Made by a program: the position numbers and the translations under genes
Shown: positions 18,921-26,217 of the stretch, piece by piece
Layout of the letters: each line of letters opens with the position of its first letter
Position numbering within the stretch: position 1 is the stretch's first letter
The notes under the pieces: model-generated
Database searches by the model: none
The model's input: only the letters and a program-made list of their open reading frames with translations
Told to the model about the DNA's origin: nothing
DNA from: Desulfobulbaceae bacterium
GTDB taxonomy: Bacteria > Desulfobacterota > Desulfobulbia > Desulfobulbales > Desulfobulbaceae
Assembly: GCA_026987195.1 (NCBI GenBank)
Contig: JALSNC010000183.1
Span: 1-35,093, forward strand
Length of the DNA: 35,093 nt
Direction of reading: 5' to 3'

Positions 18921-19514
18921 TCACTCGATGACCACTGAATCAACGGCCACGTCCCGGTGGTCACCATTCACAGAGACCGAGACGTTGTCCAGTTCCACCT
19001 GCTCGCTGACCGTGCCACCCACTGCGCCGCCCATGTGGACCGAACCGATATTGAGCCGGTTGCCGCTGCCCCTGATGCTGCCGTGGACGCTCCCGGCCCG
19101 CACACCGAAGGAGACCCTGCGGACCCTGCTGCCATCCAGGACCACGGCGCCGATATTGCTGATGTTGTCGTTACCCTCCACCTGGTTGTCGATGGAGTTC
19201 GCCTCCACCCGGTTGGCAACTTCACCGGCCTCGGAATCCCGCAGAACCACGGAGGCCGTATTGACCCGGTTCCGGTCGCCCCTGGCCGTGGCACTCACCC
19301 TGCCGGTGGCGCGCACACTGTTGACCACCCGGCCGGCCCGGGAATGTTCCACCTGCACCGAACCACTGTTGGCCCGGTTGCCGCTGCCAGCGGCCCGGGC
19401 CGCATACTCGCCCCGCTCGGCCCTGTTCATGACCTGCAGGCCGAGGAGATCGGCATGGGCCGTGACCGCGATGAGCAGCAGGCAGGCGAGTGCCGGTATT
19501 GCCCTTGGTTTCAT
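18921..19514 (-). CDS. Secreted curlin-like repeat protein 2
   Basis: 197 aa with a clear signal peptide (LACLLLIAVTAHA). The mature protein is built of about five units of 35-36 residues, each carrying a G-x-x-N-x-x-N-x-(A/G)-S-V-x-(V/I/L) motif: GSGNRANSGSVQV, GDRNRVNTASVVL, GNDNISNIGAVVL, GSGNRLNIGSVHM and a worn last unit GDHRDVAVDSVVI. Each unit also begins with an N-x-V segment. The pattern of Gly, Asn and alternating hydrophobics resembles the curlin repeats of CsgA/CsgB, which stack as a beta-solenoid amyloid. It is a paralogue of the next gene upstream. GGAGG lies about eight bases before the ATG. It is probably a fibre subunit; major versus minor cannot be told. Confidence 0.82.
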   Translation of the reverse strand: MKPRAIPALACLLLIAVTAHADLLGLQVMNRAERGEYAARAAGSGNRANSGSVQVEHSRAGRVVNSVRATGRVSATARGDRNRVNTASVVLRDSEAGEVANRVEANSIDNQVEGNDNISNIGAVVLDGSRVRRVSFGVRAGSVHGSIRGSGNRLNIGSVHMGGAVGGTVSEQVELDNVSVSVNGDHRDVAVDSVVIE

Positions 19515-19612
19515 GGCATTGTCCTCCCTTACGCCGGGACGCCGGTCCTGCCGACGCCCGGTATCAGATTCTTTCCACCTGCCGCAGCATGGGGCTCCGG
19601 CAGAAGGACTGC

Positions 19613-20173
19613 TCAATTGATGGCCACCGAGGCCGCATTGGCCTGGTTGCTGTCACCACCCGAGACCATGGCCGTGATATCACCGGTCTCCCCGACCCGG
19701 TTCATGATCTTGCCACTGGATACGGCACCCCGGATGGCAACACTGCCGGCATTGGCCAGGTTGTTGCTGCCATCCTCCACCGTGGCCGTGATATTGCCGG
19801 CCGTATCTATCCGGTTGACGACCTTGCCGGATACCTGGCTGTTGCCGGTAATGGCGATGGCGGCCGCATTGGCCTGGTTGTGGTCGCCGTCCGAGACCAG
19901 GCTGGTGATGTCTCCGGCCCGCTCGATACGGTTGCTGAGCGTGGCGCTGACCATGGTCGAATCACTGCTGCCGGCAGAAGTCGATGTCTCTTCGGCCTCC
20001 GGCGCCGGCTGCTGCGTCGCCGCTCCCGGGTTGCCGGCAAAGGTGCCGACCAGGGTGGTCTGCTGAATCACGCTGGTGTTGCCGACCCGGTGCTCATGGG
20101 GCCGGGCACAGGCCAGGGAAACGGTTCCCAGGGCGAAAAGGATGGCAAGTGTCAGAACACCTTTTTTCATCAT
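19613..20173 (-). CDS. Secreted curlin-like repeat protein 1
   Basis: 186 aa, the first gene after the sigma-54 promoter. A signal peptide (MMKKGVLTLAILFALGTVSL, cleaved near ACA) is followed by a Pro/Glu/Ser/Thr-rich linker. Then come three repeats of 38 residues, the last one 32. Each has NR(I/V), G(D/N)IT, then GDHNQANAAAIAI, GSNNLANAGSVAI or GDSNQANAASVAI. The spacing is exact and the protein stops right after the last strand. Repeats of G-x-x-N-x-A with alternating hydrophobic residues are the hallmark of curlin-type amyloid subunits. Two ATG codons stand in tandem with GAGGAG eight bases before the first. A 98-base gap follows before its paralogue. Confidence 0.83.
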   Translation of the reverse strand: MMKKGVLTLAILFALGTVSLACARPHEHRVGNTSVIQQTTLVGTFAGNPGAATQQPAPEAEETSTSAGSSDSTMVSATLSNRIERAGDITSLVSDGDHNQANAAAIAITGNSQVSGKVVNRIDTAGNITATVEDGSNNLANAGSVAIRGAVSSGKIMNRVGETGDITAMVSGGDSNQANAASVAIN

Positions 20174-20250
20174 GCTGCAATCTCCTCTGCTTGGGTTGAA
20201 CAGGAATACCACATCCCGGTACGATCCGGGATATCCGTATCCCCTTGCAG

Positions 20251-20266
20251 AGCAAGGAGGGTGCCA
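20251..20266 (-). promoter_or_regulatory. Sigma-54 promoter of the curli-like operon
   Basis: Minus-strand TGGCACCCTCCTTGCT. It matches the -24/-12 consensus TGGCACG-N4-TTGC(A/T) at all but one position, with GG and GC ten bases apart. Predicted start of transcription is near 20240, giving a leader of about 65 bases before the ATG at 20173. It is the better of the two sigma-54 promoters in the window. Confidence 0.85.
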
Positions 20267-20384
20267 GCCGCTGCCTTTCGGCAACAGAATCAATATCAAC
20301 ACGATAAAACAGTATTTTAAGACACAGCTTTCCCGGAAGGATCGCCAACAGCGGCAGGAAAGGAGCCCACAGGAAAACCGGTGG

Positions 20385-20411
20385 CGGACAAGAGTGTCCG
20401 GAAACCGGACA
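20385..20411 (-). promoter_or_regulatory. Inverted-repeat enhancer candidate for the curli-like operon
   Basis: TGTCCGG-AAA-CCGGACA (20395-20411) is a perfect 7+7 inverted repeat. A further CGGACA at 20385-20390 makes a second palindrome with it (CGGACA-AGAG-TGTCCG). Another CGGACA lies at 20486. The cluster is about 130 bases upstream of the -24 element, the normal place for a sigma-54 activator to bind. Confidence 0.6.
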
Positions 20412-20464
20412 GCAGGGGAAATGTCTTGTGGCTACTGCGGTGAAATGACTGGAGATCTCAGGTA

Positions 20465-20478
20465 TACACCAGGGTGTA
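20465..20478. promoter_or_regulatory. Short inverted repeat TACACC-AG-GGTGTA
   Basis: Perfect six-base arms with a two-base centre, 23 bases past the stop of the FHA-GAF-AAA+ gene. It is possibly a further protein-binding site or a weak hairpin. No T-run follows. Confidence 0.3.
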
Positions 20479-20500
20479 GCAGGATCGGACAGTGGGCGGC

Positions 20501-22339
20501 TCAGGAGATGCCGAGACCATACTTCTTCATCTTCTGGTAGAGCGTGGAACGGGCGATGCCCAGCATCCTGGCGCAGTCGGACATGTTGCCCGCCGACCGC
20601 TCCAGGGCCTCGCGGATATGATGCCTTTCCATCTCCGCCAGGGAGGGAAAGGCGGCGACCCGCCGCTGCCGGGCCTGGCCCAGGTCATCCTGGATCTCGC
20701 ACAGGTCATGGACAGTGATCCGGCGGCCGCGGCACTGGACGCTCAACCGGAGGACCACGTTGCGCAACTGGCGGACATTGCCGGGCCAGGTGTAGTCGAC
20801 CAGCGTCCGCATGGCTGCGGGAGCCACCTGCGGCTCGGGCCAGTTGAACTCGTCGGCAAACCGGGCCAGGAAATGATGGACCAGGGGCTCGATGTCCTCG
20901 CGCCGCTCACGCAGCGGCGGCACCTTGAGAATGAAGCAGGAGAGGCGCTGATAAAAGTCATCGCGAAACTTTTTCTCCCGGATCATCGCCTCCAGGTCCT
21001 GGTTGGTGGCGGCCACGATCCGCACGTCCAGGCGCCGGGTGCGGGTATCGCCCAGGCGGGTGACCTCGTTGTTCTCAAGGAACCTGAGCAGTTTCGGCTG
21101 CAGGGACAAGGCCATGTCGCCGATCTCGTCGAGGAACAGGGTTCCGCCGTGGGCCTGTTCCAGCTTGCCCGGTTTGTCCATGGCATCGTGAAAGGCGCCG
21201 CGCACCGAACCGAACAGCTCGCTCTCAAAGATCCCTTCCGGGATGGCCGAGCAGTTGAGGGTCACCCAGGCCCCTTTCCGGCCGCTGAAGCTGTGCAGGG
21301 CCGCGGCCACCAGTTCCTTGCCACTGCCTGCCTCGCCGAGGATGAGGACCGGTACCCTGATGGGGGCGATGGTGCGGATATCCCGGTAGAGCTTGAGCAT
21401 GGCCGGACTGTGGACAACGGTCTGTTCCCGGTCGGCCAGCCGGCTCCTGAGCCCCTGTTCTTCCATAGCCAGCCGGGAACGCTGGCGCAGGTTGGCCAGC
21501 AGGAGGGCAACGTGGTCGGCGAGCAGTTCCAGCAGGAGGCAGCCCTCGGCGGCAAGGGCCTCTCCCTTGTCGGTCCCGCAGTAAAGACAGCCGGTCGCCG
21601 GTCCCTGGCCGATGAATAGCGGCACGCAGACAACACCGCTGCCCTGGTGGCTGCCGGTATCACTGCGACCGACACCGCTGTCCATGACCTGGCGGATGAT
21701 CTCCTCCCGGATTCCCCTCTCCTGCCCGGCATCCATGTGCAGAACCTGTCGGTAGACCAGCCCGGCATGCTCATCCTTCAGGGCGACGAAACCAAAGGCA
21801 GCGCCGCAGAGGTCAAGGGCATGCTGCAGCAGTGCTGCAAGAAGTTCCTCTTCGTCATCGATCCTGCGGAGCCGGGCAAAGATCGGCAGCAGGGCTGCGG
21901 GGCCGGTGGTTGTCCCGGCGTGCTGCCGGTCCACGGACTCCGGCCCGTCGGCCAGATCAAAGAGAATGGTCTGGCCCTCGCGGGCCGCCTGCTCGCGCCG
22001 CTGGTCCGGCCCGGTGCCGGCAACGATCCTGGTCGGCCCATGCACCCCGCTCTCGTCCACGAGGGTCAGAGAGTAGGCCATGATCCGGAAGGACTGGCCG
22101 CTGCGCAGGAGGGTGCTGCGGCGGACGCGCTCCCGGCCCAGCCAGGTGCCGTTGGTGGAATCCAGGTCGGCAAGCACAAGGTCGCCGTCCCGGTTCCGGG
22201 ACAGGGCAGCGTGACGGCGCGAGACCTGTGGCGAATCCAGAACAATGGTGTTGTCCGGGTCGCGGCCGATGGTCAGCTCGTCGGCGAATTCGACGATCCG
22301 GTAGTCACGGCCGTCCCGGCAGACGATAAGTTTCGGCAT
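20501..22339 (-). CDS. FHA-GAF-AAA+-Fis family transcription regulator with altered GAFTGA loop
   Basis: 612 aa. The FHA domain (about 1-95) has TIGRDPDNTIVL, SRRHAALSR and DLDSTNGTWLG. A GAF-like domain (about 150-300, ALDLCGAAFGFVAL) follows. The AAA+ domain has Walker A GEAGSGKE near 334, Walker B GGTLFLDEIGDM and arginine-finger region FRDDFYQRL. A Fis-type helix-turn-helix, MLGIARSTLYQKMKKYGL, ends it. The sigma-54-contact loop reads GAFHDA near 379, lacking the Thr of GAFTGA. It lies directly before the sigma-54 promoter of the curli-like operon, so it is the likely regulator. Its FHA domain could read phosphorylation by the operon's Ser/Thr kinase. I use ATG 22337-22339; there is no good ribosome-binding site, and a TTG 22 codons earlier is possible. 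Confidence 0.9.
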   Translation of the reverse strand: MPKLIVCRDGRDYRIVEFADELTIGRDPDNTIVLDSPQVSRRHAALSRNRDGDLVLADLDSTNGTWLGRERVRRSTLLRSGQSFRIMAYSLTLVDESGVHGPTRIVAGTGPDQRREQAAREGQTILFDLADGPESVDRQHAGTTTGPAALLPIFARLRRIDDEEELLAALLQHALDLCGAAFGFVALKDEHAGLVYRQVLHMDAGQERGIREEIIRQVMDSGVGRSDTGSHQGSGVVCVPLFIGQGPATGCLYCGTDKGEALAAEGCLLLELLADHVALLLANLRQRSRLAMEEQGLRSRLADREQTVVHSPAMLKLYRDIRTIAPIRVPVLILGEAGSGKELVAAALHSFSGRKGAWVTLNCSAIPEGIFESELFGSVRGAFHDAMDKPGKLEQAHGGTLFLDEIGDMALSLQPKLLRFLENNEVTRLGDTRTRRLDVRIVAATNQDLEAMIREKKFRDDFYQRLSCFILKVPPLRERREDIEPLVHHFLARFADEFNWPEPQVAPAAMRTLVDYTWPGNVRQLRNVVLRLSVQCRGRRITVHDLCEIQDDLGQARQRRVAAFPSLAEMERHHIREALERSAGNMSDCARMLGIARSTLYQKMKKYGLGIS

Positions 22340-22417
22340 CGCAAATGCAGGGGAGGGATGGACGGTGTGGTTGCCCTTTATACTCCGGAGCGGGCCCGGA
22401 TGCAAGCCGCCTCCGGT

Positions 22418-24379
22418 TCAGCCGAGGACAACGACCCCTGCCGCCGGTATCCTCAGGCGGACCGACGAGCCATTTCCCGCCACCACCTCCACCTGCCGGC
22501 CCATCTGCTTCCTGTCGGTCGACAGAAGGCAGGTCATGGCGCTGCCAGGGGGATGCAGCGAGTGGTCCACGGTTATCCACAGGCTGAGGTCATGTTCGGG
22601 ATCAGTATTGACCGCGCACAGATATTCGCGCCCGGCAAAGATACGGGACCAGGCGATGACCCAGAGCAGGCGGCCGCCCAGGGGCCGGGGATAATAAAAG
22701 TCACGGTCCGGGCCGCTGGCCGAGACCTGGCGCAGGTACTGCCGGCCCCGGCGCAGGGCGATATGGTTGCCGCGCAGGTCGCAGAGAGCGCGGATCAGCC
22801 GGTAGACCGGGTGGTGCTCGTTGAAAAAATGTCGGCCCGTGGAGCCGAGGGAACCGAACCGGCCGCCGAACATGCACTCGCGCAGGAAGACGTCGCTGAA
22901 AGAGGCATCATCGCCGCGGCGGGGATCAGCGCCGTCAAATCCCTGTTCCGTGCCGTAGTAGAGGCACGGGATACCGGCGGTGAGGAGGTTGAGGCCCAGG
23001 ACCACCGGCAGAAGACGGTAACTGCCGGGCGAGTCGCCGCAGAAGCGGAACTTGTGGCGTACCCCTACCTGGTCATGGTCATCGAACATGGTGACCACGT
23101 GCCGGCCGTACCACTGGTGGGACTCCTTGTGGTCGAGCACACTGTTGCGGAACAGGTCGAAATAGCCCTCCTGCTCCGGGGTCTCCGGATTGCCGGGACT
23201 GCGCCAGCCCTTGGCCAGGAACTCCAGCCGGTCGGGAATATCGTTGATGCCCAGGGCCGCGTCGAGGCCGGTGGTGCTGACGATATCCACGGCATGAGCG
23301 CGGCCACCGGTCACCTCGCCGATGAGACAGAAGTTCTCCTTGCCCAGGGACTGGGCAAATTCGTGAATGACGTTACAGAAAAAGCGCACCGCACCGGGTT
23401 GCATATGCTTGACCGTGTCGATACGGAACCCGTCCACGTCAGCCCAGGCGATCCAGAACCTGTAGACCTCGCTCAGCCAGACCAGGGCAGGGGCCAGGCG
23501 GAATTCCCGGATCCGGCGCTGCAGGTCCCCGGCCAGGGCCGGATCCGTCGGTTCCGTGCCGTGGTGAATATCCTTGAGCGAGAGGAAGTCCCCGTCCAGA
23601 TACTCGGGAAAGGCGTCCCAGTTGCGGATCTCACCCTGGCAGCTCCAGGCCGCAGGTGTCTGCAGCTCACCCGGCCAGACCGCGCCGCCCGGCCAGGCAT
23701 GGGGATACCCGGCCGTATCCACGGGGGCAAAGGGCAGGCTGCCACTGTCTCCCCGATGCAGGCGAAAGCCGTCCACCGGCCACCTGCGGCCCTGGTAATA
23801 GTACCATGGCACATTCCCCTGATAACTGAAGATATCGCCGCCATGATTGAGGATAATATCGAGGATAACCCGCAAGCCGGCCGCATGGGCCGCCTGCACC
23901 AGGTCCCGCAGATCTTCGCGGGTGCCGAAATGGGGATCGACATCGAGAAAGTTCTGGATCCCGTAGCCGTGATAGTCGTCACTGCCCGTGACCTGGCGGA
24001 AGACGGGACTCAGCCAGATGGCGGTGACACCGAGCCGTTTGAGATAGCCCAGCTTGTCACGGATACCGGCCAGGGTGCCGCCGCACCACGATCTGCCGGC
24101 GGCAAACCAGGAGGTGAAATCGGCGCGGCCCGCATCCCGTTCCAGGACAAAGGGCGGTGTGGTCCGGCCGCCATCGGCAGCGGTGACCGGCCGGCCGGCA
24201 AGATCACGAAAGCCGTCATGCTCACGGCCGTCGGAAAACCGGTCCACAAGCAGAAAGTAGAGAACCTCGTCCTGCCAGTCCGCAGGTGACGGATGGTAAC
24301 GCCGTCCCCGGGTCAAGGCCGTCCAGTCGATGTCCCGCAGATACCGTTCCGCCTGCCGTTCCTCCGTCTCCCAGGTCAT
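22418..24379 (-). CDS. GH13 alpha-amylase family glycosidase
   Basis: 653 aa, cytoplasmic by lack of a signal peptide. The four GH13 regions are present: VILDIILNH, DGFRIDTVKH with nucleophile D321, LIGEVTGG with acid/base E355, and TMFDDHDQ with D436. The N-terminal part has LYFLLVDRFSDG and GGTLAGIRDKLGYLKRLGVTAIWLSP, and the C-terminal domain is beta-rich. It is an alpha-glucan hydrolase or glucanotransferase, probably active on glycogen or maltodextrin; exact specificity cannot be read by eye. GGAGG lies six bases before the ATG. It stands 78 bases upstream of the FHA regulator in the same direction and may share its transcript; no functional tie is obvious. Confidence 0.92.
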   Translation of the reverse strand: MTWETEERQAERYLRDIDWTALTRGRRYHPSPADWQDEVLYFLLVDRFSDGREHDGFRDLAGRPVTAADGGRTTPPFVLERDAGRADFTSWFAAGRSWCGGTLAGIRDKLGYLKRLGVTAIWLSPVFRQVTGSDDYHGYGIQNFLDVDPHFGTREDLRDLVQAAHAAGLRVILDIILNHGGDIFSYQGNVPWYYYQGRRWPVDGFRLHRGDSGSLPFAPVDTAGYPHAWPGGAVWPGELQTPAAWSCQGEIRNWDAFPEYLDGDFLSLKDIHHGTEPTDPALAGDLQRRIREFRLAPALVWLSEVYRFWIAWADVDGFRIDTVKHMQPGAVRFFCNVIHEFAQSLGKENFCLIGEVTGGRAHAVDIVSTTGLDAALGINDIPDRLEFLAKGWRSPGNPETPEQEGYFDLFRNSVLDHKESHQWYGRHVVTMFDDHDQVGVRHKFRFCGDSPGSYRLLPVVLGLNLLTAGIPCLYYGTEQGFDGADPRRGDDASFSDVFLRECMFGGRFGSLGSTGRHFFNEHHPVYRLIRALCDLRGNHIALRRGRQYLRQVSASGPDRDFYYPRPLGGRLLWVIAWSRIFAGREYLCAVNTDPEHDLSLWITVDHSLHPPGSAMTCLLSTDRKQMGRQVEVVAGNGSSVRLRIPAAGVVVLG

Positions 24380-24440
24380 GGCGTCCTCCAGTCCGGGGTG
24401 AAATCGTTTTGCCCAGGTAAACGTAATCTACATGCTCGCA

Positions 24441-24461
24441 GGTAACAGAAAGGTAACAGAT
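24441..24461 (+). repeat. Direct repeat GGTAACAGA(A/T) in the amylase-dodecin gap
   Basis: GGTAACAGAAA is followed directly by GGTAACAGAT. It lies in the 263-base gap between the divergent glycosidase and dodecin genes and could be a regulator-binding site. Otherwise the gap holds repeat D and a weak promoter-like TTGTTT-N17-GGATAC near 24556-24584. Confidence 0.4.
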
Positions 24462-24500
24462 GGCGGCTGTCCGGCGTTTTTTGCTCTGCCGGACCGGTGG

Positions 24501-24524
24501 TTAGCCATCCCGTGAGGGGTTACG
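24501..24524 (+). repeat. Dispersed repeat D, copy 1
   Basis: GGTTAGCCATCCCGTGAGGG followed by gttac. The 18-base core AGCCATCCCGTGAGGGGT recurs exactly, on the other strand, at 26429-26446. Confidence 0.7.
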
Positions 24525-24642
24525 TTACCTTCCGTGTGCGTACCAGCCAAAATGATTGTTTGTCTTGCCAAGAGTACCGGATACGGGTAACACTGGGATC
24601 ATGGCAGTACCACTGCAAACCCCAATTGAAGGGAGGTTGACT

Positions 24643-24864
24643 ATGGCCGGAAGCGTGTACAAGATCATCGAACTGGTGGGCGTGAGCAAAAAATCGTGGG
24701 AAGACGCGGCGAAAAACGCGGTGGAGACCGCGGGCAGGAACCTCAAGGACCTGCGGATCGCCGAGGTGGTCAAGCTCGACATGCAGATCAACAAGGGGAC
24801 CGTTGCCACCTACAGGGCCCGGGTGGCGGTCTCATTCAAGTACCTGGAAAAAAAGAAAAAATAG
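24643..24864 (+). CDS. Dodecin (flavin-binding dodecameric protein)
   Basis: 73 aa, the usual length of dodecins, which assemble into hollow 12-mers that store or buffer flavins. The family pattern is complete: VYKIIELVGVSKKSWEDAAKNAV, then TAGRNLKDLRIAEVVKLDMQI and the closing strand YRARVAVSFKYL, with a Lys-rich end. The start ATG has GGGAGG six bases before it; the frame is open upstream, but that part is not conserved in character. It is a single-gene unit with its own gap on both sides and is followed by a two-way terminator. Confidence 0.95.
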   Translation: MAGSVYKIIELVGVSKKSWEDAAKNAVETAGRNLKDLRIAEVVKLDMQINKGTVATYRARVAVSFKYLEKKKK

Positions 24865-24932
24865 ACAGACGTCGGTCTCTGCTCTCCTGTGCCTGAATCA
24901 GGAAACAGGGGGTGGAGGGGCAGACGCATGAT

Positions 24933-24975
24933 GAAAAAAAGGCGTTTCAGGAACTCCACCTGAAACGCCTTTTCT
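24933..24975. terminator. Two-way intrinsic terminator between dodecin and tRNA-His
   Basis: AGGCGTTTCAGG (24940-24951) pairs perfectly with CCTGAAACGCCT (24959-24970) around a seven-base loop. Seven A precede it on the plus strand, giving a T-run for minus-strand transcripts of the tRNA, and TTTTCTGTTTC follows it for plus-strand transcripts of dodecin. Confidence 0.9.
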
Positions 24976-24982
24976 GTTTCCA

Positions 24983-25060
24983 TGGGGTGAGCGATGGGAC
25001 TTGAACCCACGACCTCCGAGGCCACAACCCGGTGCTACCACCAGCTGAGCTACGCTCACC
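24983..25060 (-). tRNA. tRNA-His (anticodon GTG)
   Basis: The minus strand reads GGTGAGCGTAGCTCAGCTGG and so on, and folds into a full cloverleaf. The acceptor stem GTGAGCG pairs with CGCTCAC, with the extra 5' G opposite C73 that marks tRNA-His. The anticodon loop is TTGTGGC. The T arm GTGGGTTCAAGTCCCAT is normal, and CCA is encoded at 24983-24985. A clear sigma-70 promoter precedes it and a terminator follows. Confidence 0.96.
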
Positions 25061-25073
25061 ACGGGTGTTGGCC

Positions 25074-25102
25074 TATATACCCCTAATCGGAAAAGTTGGC
25101 AA
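25074..25102 (-). promoter_or_regulatory. Sigma-70 promoter of tRNA-His
   Basis: Minus-strand TTGCCA and TATATA are 17 bases apart, about 14 bases upstream of the mature tRNA 5' end. Both boxes are close to consensus. Confidence 0.85.
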
Positions 25103-25117
25103 GGGGAAAGTCCGGCC

Positions 25118-25771
25118 TCACTCCAGGTCCTTGCGGCAGTGCTTGCAGACCGTGGCCCGCACCTTGATCAGTTCGCAACAATAGGGACATTCCTTGACAA
25201 AATTGGCTGCCAGGATGCGGCTTATGGCCATGTTGATGGTCTGTTCAAGCTGGGAATCGCGAAAAGAGTGGTTGCGCAGCGGCTCGATACAGGCAAGGTC
25301 GTTGAGCGGTTCCAGCATCTCGGCTGCCCGCCGGCGATGGTCGATGTGGGCATGGTCATCAAGCAGCAGGAAGAGCACCGGCTCCAGGTTCTTCTCCTCC
25401 AGGCAGGTATCGAGCTGGGCTATGGCCTTCTTCTCCTGCTGGTAGCGTCTGTTCTGCCGTTTCATCGCCTCGACATCGACCACACTGCCCGTGAAGGCGC
25501 CCTTGCCGGCCACCATCATGTTGTAGCTCTCGTTGCTGTTGGGGATCTCCATGTAGCGATAGGAACCGACGTGGCAGTAGTTGGCCTCCACGTGCTTCCA
25601 GCCGTTGACAAAGAGCGGGCAGTCATCGTTGAGGCAGATGAAAAGATATTCCGAACCCCAGCCCAGCCCGTCGCCCACGTGGATGGGCGGCGCATGGCAG
25701 AGGGTCAGTTCCTTGTTGCAGTGGGGACAGACATGGTGTTCTTCCAGGTATTTCAGGACAGTGGCCAGCAT
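25118..25771 (-). CDS. Hypothetical protein with two zinc ribbons
   Basis: 217 aa, no signal peptide or membrane segment. An N-terminal zinc-binding site is formed by CPHC (15-18) and CLNDDC (about 46-51). A C-terminal zinc ribbon is formed by CPYC and CKHC near residues 197-213. The middle is helical and charged (EAMKRQNRRYQQEKKAIAQL, then AEMLEPLNDLACIEPLRNHS). The paired CxxC knuckles suggest nucleic-acid or protein binding. I do not know the family by name, although similar cytoplasmic proteins seem to occur in related bacteria. GAGGAG lies 12 bases before the ATG, a long spacing. It is 57 bases upstream of tRNA-His, which has its own promoter. Confidence 0.8.
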   Translation of the reverse strand: MLATVLKYLEEHHVCPHCNKELTLCHAPPIHVGDGLGWGSEYLFICLNDDCPLFVNGWKHVEANYCHVGSYRYMEIPNSNESYNMMVAGKGAFTGSVVDVEAMKRQNRRYQQEKKAIAQLDTCLEEKNLEPVLFLLLDDHAHIDHRRRAAEMLEPLNDLACIEPLRNHSFRDSQLEQTINMAISRILAANFVKECPYCCELIKVRATVCKHCRKDLE

Positions 25772-25811
25772 GACAGTAGATAACTCCTCGGTTGTCGATG
25801 GAAAGAAAATC

Positions 25812-25920
25812 GTAAAAGTTCAGCAGCACGCCATCTGCACGCGCTCGCGGCTGGCCGCATAGCGCGGACTATAGCGGCCAGCCACGATCACGCACAGCTG
25901 ACGCACTGCTGAACTTTTAC
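25812..25920. repeat. Dispersed palindromic repeat A, complete copy
   Basis: Perfect 15-base terminal inverted repeats GTAAAAGTTCAGCAG (25812-25826) and CTGCTGAACTTTTAC (25906-25920) enclose inner inverted arms GGCTGGCCGC (25839-25848) and GCGGCCAGCC (25874-25883). The unit can fold into one long hairpin. It has no room for a protein. Relatives or half copies are at 7272, 26446, 28205 and 31297-31510. Confidence 0.88.
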
Positions 25921-25937
25921 CAGACGTATTGCTTTTT

Positions 25938-25970
25938 TTCAGGTAGTTGCTGATAGCAGTGAACTATTAC
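25938..25970 (+). repeat. Dispersed repeat B, copy 4
   Basis: TTCAGGTAGTTGCTGATAGC followed by agtgaactattac, 17 bases after the complete repeat A. It has the same orientation as the other B copies. Confidence 0.65.
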
Positions 25971-26106
25971 AGAAAATCGTCAACGTATCGGTACTTCAGA
26001 ACGTTGCCGGTATCGGAACTGTTGCGGAAAATCAGCCTGTCCTGACAGGGGCAGGCGAAACGGGTGCATTCTGTGGTCCGGCTTCCAGCCCGACGGGAAA
26101 GGGCCG

Positions 26107-26217
26107 TCAGGTGGAAGGGGCAGGATTGAAAACCTGGTAGATGCTGAACGCGATCCACACTGCGGCCAGGGCCAGCAGCAGATTTCGCGGTTGCAGGAGT
26201 TTTTTCATTTTCATCAT
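26107..26217 (-). CDS. Probable 36-residue membrane peptide
   Basis: Starts MMKMKKLLQPRNLLLALAAV and continues WIAFSIYQVFNPAPST. It has a positively charged start and one hydrophobic helix of about 17 residues ending in a polar tail, the layout of small single-span membrane proteins. An in-frame ATG three codons earlier (26224-26226) could also be used. No strong ribosome-binding site is seen, so the call rests on composition. It is the only protein-like frame in the 727 bases between the zinc-ribbon and prephenate genes; the rest of that gap is repeats. Confidence 0.45.
   Translation of the reverse strand: MMKMKKLLQPRNLLLALAAVWIAFSIYQVFNPAPST

Noticed and set aside
22340-22405. TTG start giving a 22-residue longer FHA regulator
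   Set aside because: The FHA domain begins right after the ATG at 22339 and the extra residues are not domain-like; kept only as an alternative.
24810-25025. Minus-strand frame overlapping tRNA-His, the terminator and the dodecin end
   Set aside because: It runs through a tRNA and a terminator; no protein features.
25812-25920. Insertion sequence
   Set aside because: Terminal inverted repeats are perfect, but the 109-base unit cannot encode a transposase and no target duplication is obvious; treated as a non-autonomous repeat.
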